Below, piece by piece: positions 15,405 to 19,953 of a stretch of 19,953 nt of DNA. Under the pieces are notes generated by a model that saw only the letters and a list, made by a program, of their open reading frames with translations, did no database searches and was not told the DNA's origin. The position numbers were made by a program, and so were the translations under genes. The stretch is from positions 1 to 19,953 of the forward strand of contig CAZJXF010000061.1 of assembly GCA_964549995.1 (NCBI GenBank). Direction: 5' to 3'. The DNA comes from Desulfatirhabdium sp964549995. GTDB lineage: Bacteria > Desulfobacterota > Desulfobacteria > Desulfobacterales > Desulfatirhabdiaceae. The stretch's first letter is position 1, and each line of letters starts with the position of its first letter.

Positions 15405-17018
15405 ATGAATGAGCCTGTTCATCTTACGGCGGCATGGAAGGCATTGGAAGCCGAAGCGATCGAGATGGCCAAACCGGATCGTCATCTGGCCCTGTTGTTG
15501 ACGGATGAAACCCGGACGCAATGGGCCCGGATCGAAGGGGCCGGTATCGTTTTCGATGGTACCCGGCAGCGGATCACCCGATCGACCCTGGATCGCCTGA
15601 CGGCGCTTGCCCGTCAGCAGGATGCCCTTGGCCGATTGCGGGCCATGGCGGACGGGGAAACCGTCAACACGACGGAGAAACGGGCCGCCCTGCACATGGC
15701 CTGTCGGGACTTTTCGGGACGGCCGATCCATGTGAACGGTGAAGATGTCATGCCTGAAATCGCCTCCGTTCGGGACAAGGTACGGGATTTCAGCGAAGCA
15801 ATCCGTTCGGGACGCATCCGAGGGGCAAATGGAAAGCCTTTTCGGGATATCGTCGTGATCGGTATCGGAGGATCCTACCTGGGCACCGAATTTGTCGGAA
15901 AGGCTCTGGAAGCCTATGCCGATCCGAGCTACCGCATCCATTATCTGGCCAATGTGGACGGCAACCAGTTCGGTGCCATCGCCCGTCTCATCGATCCGGA
16001 AGCCACGCTATGGATCGTGGTGTCGAAAAGCTACACGACCGCCGAAACCCTTGCAAACGAAGCCCTGGCACGGCATTTCATGAACACCAACGGTCTCGAT
16101 CCCTCGAAACACATCGTGACCGTAACCGCCAAAGGAAGCCCCGGAGATGATCCAAGCAACCCCGTTCTGGCCACCTTTCATATGTTCGACTTCATCGGAG
16201 GCCGCTACAGCGTCAGCTCGGCCGTCGGAGCAGTTCCGCTTTCCATCCTGCTGGGATACGACGTCTTTGAACGGTTCCTGAAGGGGGCGGAGGCCATGGA
16301 TCGACATGCCCTCGAAGCCGAAGCCCAACACAACCTCCCCCTGATGGCAGCACTTCTTTCGATCTGGAACGCGAACTTTCTCGGCTATCCGGCCCAGGGG
16401 ATTATCCCCTATGCGGCCCCCCTCGCCAAACTTGCAGCCCATATCCAGCAGCTCGACATGGAAAGCAATGGCAAGATGGTCTGCCTGAATGGGGAAGTCG
16501 TCGGTTTCGACACAGGGCCCATCCTTTTCGGTGAACCCGGAACCAACGCCCAACACAGCTTCTTTCAGCTCGCCCATCAGGGAAGGGCCTTTCCCATCGA
16601 TTTCATCGGCGTGGTGAAACCGCAGTACACCGTGGAGCCGGTACTCACCAAAGGGGTGACGAATCACGAAGAGCTCTGGGCGAATCTGCTCTCTCAGGTC
16701 ATGGCCCTCGCCGTGGGCAAACAGGGGGGTGACCCTTTCCGGTACTTTCCGGGTAACCGACCCAGTTCCCTCATCGTATTGCCCGACCTCTCTCCGGAAA
16801 GCGTCGGCAAGCTTCTCGCCTTCTATGAGGCCCGAACCGTATTCCAGGCCTTCATCTGGGGAACAAACCCCTTCGATCAGTTCGGTGTAGAGCTTGGTAA
16901 GACAATGGCAGGCACCATCCGGAAGGCCATGGTACGGAGAAAGGAAGAGCCAACCTATGAATTCGAGGATGTAAACCCTTACGACAGGCCTTACCTGAAA
17001 GCATTGTTCGACCGGTAA
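15405..17018 (+). CDS. pgi: Glucose-6-phosphate isomerase
   Basis: A 537-residue cytoplasmic isomerase that interconverts glucose 6-phosphate and fructose 6-phosphate; the length is normal for the long bacterial form. Visible blocks are VIGIGGSYLGTEFV (substrate phosphate region), VVSKSYTTAETLANEAL, GGRYSVSSAVGAVPLS, QLDMESNGK (family signature with the catalytic Glu region), GEPGTNAQHSFFQL (catalytic His) and a late LLSQVMALAVGKQGG helix. AGGAG is 7 bases before the ATG, which fixes the start. It converges on the glk-pgl pair, so the three genes cover glucose entry into glycolysis and the oxidative pentose phosphate route. Confidence 0.97.
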   Translation: MNEPVHLTAAWKALEAEAIEMAKPDRHLALLLTDETRTQWARIEGAGIVFDGTRQRITRSTLDRLTALARQQDALGRLRAMADGETVNTTEKRAALHMACRDFSGRPIHVNGEDVMPEIASVRDKVRDFSEAIRSGRIRGANGKPFRDIVVIGIGGSYLGTEFVGKALEAYADPSYRIHYLANVDGNQFGAIARLIDPEATLWIVVSKSYTTAETLANEALARHFMNTNGLDPSKHIVTVTAKGSPGDDPSNPVLATFHMFDFIGGRYSVSSAVGAVPLSILLGYDVFERFLKGAEAMDRHALEAEAQHNLPLMAALLSIWNANFLGYPAQGIIPYAAPLAKLAAHIQQLDMESNGKMVCLNGEVVGFDTGPILFGEPGTNAQHSFFQLAHQGRAFPIDFIGVVKPQYTVEPVLTKGVTNHEELWANLLSQVMALAVGKQGGDPFRYFPGNRPSSLIVLPDLSPESVGKLLAFYEARTVFQAFIWGTNPFDQFGVELGKTMAGTIRKAMVRRKEEPTYEFEDVNPYDRPYLKALFDR

Positions 17019-17035
17019 CAGCGGTTGCATCTGCT

Positions 17036-17084
17036 TGCGACATCATAGGGGCGACCCAAGACGGGTCGCCCCTATGATGTCGCA
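17036..17084. repeat. Perfect 22-bp inverted repeat after pgi, possible bidirectional terminator
   Basis: TGCGACATCATAGGGGCGACCC (17036-17057) is exactly reverse-complemented at 17063-17084 around the loop AAGAC. It starts 17 bases after the pgi stop and lies between the convergent ends of pgi and glk, so it could stop transcription from both sides. There is no T-run on either side, unlike a classical intrinsic terminator. The inner TAGGGGCGACCC...GGGTCGCCCCTA unit is a kind of palindrome I recall from many environmental genomes. Confidence 0.85.
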
Positions 17085-17142
17085 TATCCGCACTTGCGCA
17101 CTTGCGCACTGCGAATCTCGCACTTTCACGACAAGGCTATCC

Positions 17143-17162
17143 GACTTTTTGCGAGTCCATCC
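17143..17162. repeat. Solitary terminus of the dispersed 20-mer family
   Basis: GACTTTTTGCGAGTCCATCC matches the copy A right terminus at 19 of 20 positions. It lies just beyond the glk stop. No partner is found nearby, so it is either a remnant or a half site. Confidence 0.7.
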
Positions 17163-17166
17163 CGAT

Positions 17167-18147
17167 TCACTGCACACTTCGCATTCCGCCATGCACCATC
17201 TGCCTACCCAAAAACGCAGCGCCCCACAACCCGCTGTCTTCATGGTCGATCAAAAAGACCGGAATCCGGGCCAGCAGCCGCCCCAAAGTCGGGGAATCCC
17301 GAAACTCCTTCTGAAAGGCTTCATGCTGGAGGATGCCGGGATTGCGGGCTGCGACTCCGCCAGCGACATATAACCCGCCTGTTGCAAGCACATCGAGGGC
17401 AAAATCCCGACACTGCCTTCCATAGAACCGAGCTATCCAAGCAAGCGTTTCGGATTCCGGCCCAAGCCCTCGGGCGCCGACCTCTTCCGGAGAAAGTCGC
17501 TCACCGGTCAGAAAGTGGTGTATACAAGATAGTCCTCTACCGGAAACGACGAGATTTGCCGTGATGTGGTATTCGCCGCTGGTTTCCCGATAAAACCGCT
17601 GAAACGCCGCCTCCCGTTCGGTCAGGAAGGGAAAATAGGCATGCCCACCTTCCGAAGGCAACGCGCGGAAGCCACCGTCTGAAAGCGGTACGAGAATCGC
17701 TTTGCCCAAGGCTGTTCCCGCCCCCACTACCCCGATGGTCCCTTCCGGAACGGCTTCGCCTGAAAGAATGCATTTCGCCGAAGCACCGATCGGAGACTTG
17801 CACGCATAGGCTTGAGCCACAAAATCATTGATGAGCACCACCCGGTTCAACGCAGTCGATATTTCCGGACGCCTCAAATCGATATCCCAGGCAATGTATG
17901 GGGGCGCGCAATAGACTCCCCCTTCGATCGGTCCGGCCGCTGCAATCACGACGATATCGGCATGCTCCAGCGGCAAAGGAAACGATTGCTCCCGCAATTG
18001 ATCGAGCAATTGGTGAAAGGATGCCGCTTTCTTCGTCGGCAGCCAGACCGTATCCATCATGTGAAGATGGTCCGTTCCTTCGGTTTGAAACCATGCAAAG
18101 CGGCTGTTTGTTCCGCCGATATCGGCAGCAAGGATGTTGTAATTCAT
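17167..18147 (-). CDS. glk: Glucokinase
   Basis: A 326-residue ATP-dependent glucokinase of the bacterial Glk type (PF02685 style), making glucose 6-phosphate in the cytoplasm. Blocks seen: AADIGGTNSRFAWF (phosphate 1 loop) at the N-terminus, LINDFVAQAYA (catalytic Asp region), GAGTALGKAILVP, LPSEGGHAYFPFLTEREAA and the C-terminal TGGLYVAGGVAARNPGIL. The ATG at 18147 is preferred over the longer frame to 18207. It overlaps the stop of pgl as ATGA, and the conserved fold starts only a few residues later. The overlap implies translational coupling with the 6-phosphogluconolactonase. No regulator is nearby. Confidence 0.95.
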   Translation of the reverse strand: MNYNILAADIGGTNSRFAWFQTEGTDHLHMMDTVWLPTKKAASFHQLLDQLREQSFPLPLEHADIVVIAAAGPIEGGVYCAPPYIAWDIDLRRPEISTALNRVVLINDFVAQAYACKSPIGASAKCILSGEAVPEGTIGVVGAGTALGKAILVPLSDGGFRALPSEGGHAYFPFLTEREAAFQRFYRETSGEYHITANLVVSGRGLSCIHHFLTGERLSPEEVGARGLGPESETLAWIARFYGRQCRDFALDVLATGGLYVAGGVAARNPGILQHEAFQKEFRDSPTLGRLLARIPVFLIDHEDSGLWGAAFLGRQMVHGGMRSVQ

Positions 18148-18899
18148 GACCGTCTTTCCCATTGGTGAGCGGCATCTCGGTCCATCATCCACACAAGGTT
18201 TTCGCAAACGGAAAGGAGCATCTGTGCTGGCAACCCGGTGGCGACATGGGGTTCACCGAGAACCCGTGCCACCATATCCGCTTTCCGGGTTCCGGTAACG
18301 ACCACCCGAATCGTTCGGGCGGCACGCAGCACTGGAAGGGTCATCGTCACCCGATCGGGCGGCGGTTTGGGCGCGTCTCGGACGGGCACAACCAGCCGCT
18401 CGTCTTCGAAAAGCGCGGCATGCCCCGGAAACAGGGAGGCAATGTGACCGTCTTCGCCGAGACCGAGCAGGACGATATCCAACCGAGGGACACCGGCTCC
18501 GTCCAACGGCAGTAGACTCCTCATACTGCGTTCATAAGCCAGGGCAACCTCCTCCACATCCGGCAATTCCGGAACCGGATGAATCCGATCCGCCGGAATC
18601 GGCACATGATCCAGAAAGAGCCGCTTGGCACTGCCATAGTTGGAATCGGGGCTGTTCCACGACACATGACGCTCGTCCACCCAAAAGATGTTCCAACTGG
18701 ACCAGTCGATAAGCGGGGCTTGATGCATCAGCGGAAGCCCACGATTCAACAGTTCCAATACCGATCCACCGCAAAGCGCTACGGAAAAGCGCCCCCTGCT
18801 CTGCACAGCCTCCTGCGACAGCCGAAGAATGTCGGCCGTCAAGGCCTGCACCAGATGATCGGTATCCGGAAAAACGCGTATCGTTGAGATAGAATCGAT
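18144..18899 (-). CDS. pgl: 6-phosphogluconolactonase, probable non-canonical start
   Basis: This SOL/DevB-type lactonase hydrolyses 6-phosphogluconolactone in the oxidative pentose phosphate path. Blocks seen: FSVALCGGSVLELLN, FWVDERHVSWNSPDSNYG, LDIVLLGLGEDGHIASLFPG, and RVTMTLPVLRAARTIRVVVTG. The first ordinary start codon in frame is a GTG at 18851, but it lies after the normal first strand of the family: the frame upstream reads IRVFPDTDHLVQAL, as expected for the N-terminus. The frame is open only back to a TAG at 18903-18905, and between that stop and the GTG there is no ATG, GTG or TTG. An ATC at 18897-18899 has GGAGG six bases before it and is the best start (251 residues). The stop overlaps glk as ATGA. 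Confidence 0.88.
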   Translation of the reverse strand: MDSISTIRVFPDTDHLVQALTADILRLSQEAVQSRGRFSVALCGGSVLELLNRGLPLMHQAPLIDWSSWNIFWVDERHVSWNSPDSNYGSAKRLFLDHVPIPADRIHPVPELPDVEEVALAYERSMRSLLPLDGAGVPRLDIVLLGLGEDGHIASLFPGHAALFEDERLVVPVRDAPKPPPDRVTMTLPVLRAARTIRVVVTGTRKADMVARVLGEPHVATGLPAQMLLSVCENLVWMMDRDAAHQWERRS

Positions 18900-18928
18900 C
18901 CCCTACCTCCAGATCGTCACTTTATCGA

Positions 18929-19243
18929 TGATGCCCTCGCGAAAAGTCGTTCTGCCTCCCATTTTGGGATGCTTCCGGGCCTGAGCATGGGAGCGGGTAC
19001 GCCTTTTGATGCTGCAGCGGAAACTTGTTTGAAGCCGCCGGAGATCGTTGAGCCGGGCATGCACAGCACTTCGGCTTGCGTTTGAAAAGCTTACGATTCC
19101 AATGAGATGTTCTCTCCTGGAGCGTCTGGCACCATGCCCGGCTTTACGAGCTCGACCGGCTGAGTTTTTCCGATGCAGCGAAAAAGGTGTGCCCCCTCCC
19201 ATGCGGCTCACTGAAGACTCACCGACTTTTTGGGAGACCGTCA
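18929..19243. repeat. Foldback repeat element, copy B (about 315 bp, inverted relative to copy A)
   Basis: This is the reverse-complement relative of copy A, similar over its whole length with scattered substitutions. Its termini have decayed: TGATGCCCTCGCGAAAAGTC at 18929-18948 and GACTTTTTGGGAGACCGTCA at 19224-19243. A further inverted match (ACTTTATC / GATAAAGT) flanks them. The internal palindromic arms are kept, including GAGCGGGTACGCC and AGCCGGGCATG. It lies between the DUF488 gene and pgl, 19 bases from the pgl ribosome site. Confidence 0.82.
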
Positions 19244-19257
19244 TCGATGATAAAGTC

Positions 19258-19644
19258 TCATTGCACATCCGCACCCCGTTGAATCAACAGCTCCCGCAAG
19301 ATGGAACGGTGGCAGCGGGTCTCGTCTCCGCAATAACAACCGATCGACAGGTTCGTGTAGTGCGACAAAGCAGCGAGCAGATCCAGGTCCCGACTCGGCC
19401 CCGGCGCCTTAAGTTCGGCAAGGAATTTTCGCTTGAAAACCTTCCATGCCTTCTCGTCCTCTGCCGTCTGGGCATCCTTCAGCAATGCCTCGCTGGGAGA
19501 AAGATTCGGAAACCAAACGTCATAGATGTTTTTGGCTGCGTATTCTTCCTTTCGGATCCCGCGGGGAGGCCGCCTCACCGTTCCGATGCGTAGCCCTTCA
19601 TCGGCTTCTCGCGGGCTTCCGAGCCGTACAATGCGAATGGTCAT
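19258..19644 (-). CDS. DUF488 family protein
   Basis: A 128-residue protein of the DUF488 family (YeaO-like). Evidence is the mid-protein IYDVWFPNLSPSEALLKDA, an aromatic/basic WKVFKRKFLAEL segment, and the C-terminal signature SIGCYCGDETRCHRSILRELL, with a conserved Cys pair and CHRS. The molecular role of the family is not established. The ATG at 19644 is chosen because GGGGA lies 8 bases upstream and the product begins MTIRIVRLGSPR, like relatives. The frame continues to 19686, but that part runs through the hppA terminator stem. It is on the same strand as hppA, just after its terminator. Confidence 0.85.
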   Translation of the reverse strand: MTIRIVRLGSPREADEGLRIGTVRRPPRGIRKEEYAAKNIYDVWFPNLSPSEALLKDAQTAEDEKAWKVFKRKFLAELKAPGPSRDLDLLAALSHYTNLSIGCYCGDETRCHRSILRELLIQRGADVQ

Positions 19645-19666
19645 ATTCCCTGTCCCCTGCATCAGC

Positions 19667-19706
19667 AAAAAGAGCCGATATCCCATTCTCCGGGATACCG
19701 GCTCTT
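19667..19706 (-). terminator. Intrinsic terminator downstream of hppA
   Basis: Read on the minus strand, AAGAGCCGGTATCCC (19706-19692) pairs with GGGATATCGGCTCTT (19684-19670) with 14 matches and one G-U wobble across a 7-base loop, and the stem runs into a T5 tract. This is a textbook rho-independent terminator about 90 bases after the hppA stop. It ends only 22 bases before the DUF488 start, so it could also act as an attenuator for that gene. Confidence 0.9.
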
Positions 19707-19792
19707 CATTGATCTACACTGCCTTCACCTCACCAAGACGCCCTCTTCGGACGGCTCTTCGCAGAGGGGAATGGCATCGTGTATTTCCCCGA

Positions 19793-19953
19793 TTAGATCA
19801 GGAACGGAACCATCAACAACGCAACGACGTTGAGGATCTTGATCATCGGGTTGACGGCAGGACCGGCCGTATCTTTGTAGGGGTCGCCGACGGTGTCACC
19901 GGTAACGGCCGCTTTGTGGGCATCGCTGCCTTTGCCGCCGTGATGTCCGTCTT
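19793..19953 (-). CDS. hppA: Membrane-bound H+/Na+-translocating pyrophosphatase, C-terminal fragment
   Basis: Only the last 52 codons lie in the window; the gene continues beyond the right edge. The translation KGSDAHKAAVTGDTVGDPYK, followed by DTAGPAVNPMIKILNVVALL and a hydrophobic end, is the highly conserved C-terminus of HppA: the TGDTVGDPxKDTxGPxxNxxIK motif followed by the final membrane helix. The enzyme couples pyrophosphate hydrolysis to ion pumping in the inner membrane. The subtype (K+-dependent or not, H+ or Na+) cannot be read from this fragment. The stop is TAA at 19793-19795, with the terminator downstream. Confidence 0.95.
   Translation of the reverse strand, partial: DGHHGGKGSDAHKAAVTGDTVGDPYKDTAGPAVNPMIKILNVVALLMVPFLI

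Overview
The window looks like a chromosomal segment of a moderately GC-rich Gram-negative bacterium. A member of the Desulfobacterota is the best guess. This rests on the gene mix: a PfaC-type lipid synthase beside ole genes, a membrane pyrophosphatase, a DUF3783 protein and many dispersed palindromic repeats. The sequence has no rRNA or other phylogenetic marker that would settle it, and I see no tRNA, rRNA or CRISPR array.

Region 1 (about 1-464) has no convincing gene. It holds a palindromic repeat remnant, an inverted repeat and short GCAC-rich motifs. Region 2 (465-12405, + strand) is one tightly packed operon. A small heptad-repeat coiled-coil membrane protein is coupled to a 2216-residue synthase with layout KS, KS-like chain-length factor, AT and four hot-dog dehydratase units. 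After it come OleA-like, OleB-like and OleC-like proteins and a UDP-glucuronate 4-epimerase-like SDR. Three junctions overlap as ATGA or TGATG upstream of oleB, and the SDR overlaps oleC by ATGA. The set reads as a secondary-lipid or long-chain hydrocarbon pathway: the synthase builds (poly)unsaturated acyl chains, OleA joins two of them head to head, and OleC and OleB convert the product through a beta-lactone to an alkene. OleD, an acyl carrier protein, a ketoreductase and an enoyl reductase are not in the window and would have to be supplied from elsewhere.

Region 3 (12619-14758, - strand) carries a DUF3783 protein, a 1-Cys/2-Cys type peroxiredoxin and a TrmO-family tRNA methyltransferase. 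Region 4 (15405-18899) groups three sugar-phosphate genes: pgi on the + strand, converging on a glk-pgl pair on the - strand whose genes overlap by ATGA. Together they connect glucose to glycolysis and the oxidative pentose phosphate route. Region 5 (19258-19953, - strand) has a DUF488 protein and the C-terminal end of the proton/sodium-pumping pyrophosphatase HppA, with a clear intrinsic terminator between them.

The most unusual non-coding content is a family of dispersed elements sharing a 20-bp terminus (GACTTTTTGCGAGTCCATCA and variants). Two roughly 315-bp members lie in opposite orientation near 13.1-13.4 kb and 18.9-19.2 kb, and each is itself a long imperfect palindrome. Further termini, some with a different core, sit at 36-79, 14890-15018 and 17143-17162. 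A separate 125-bp palindromic element lies at 15030-15154 and a perfect 22-bp inverted repeat follows pgi.
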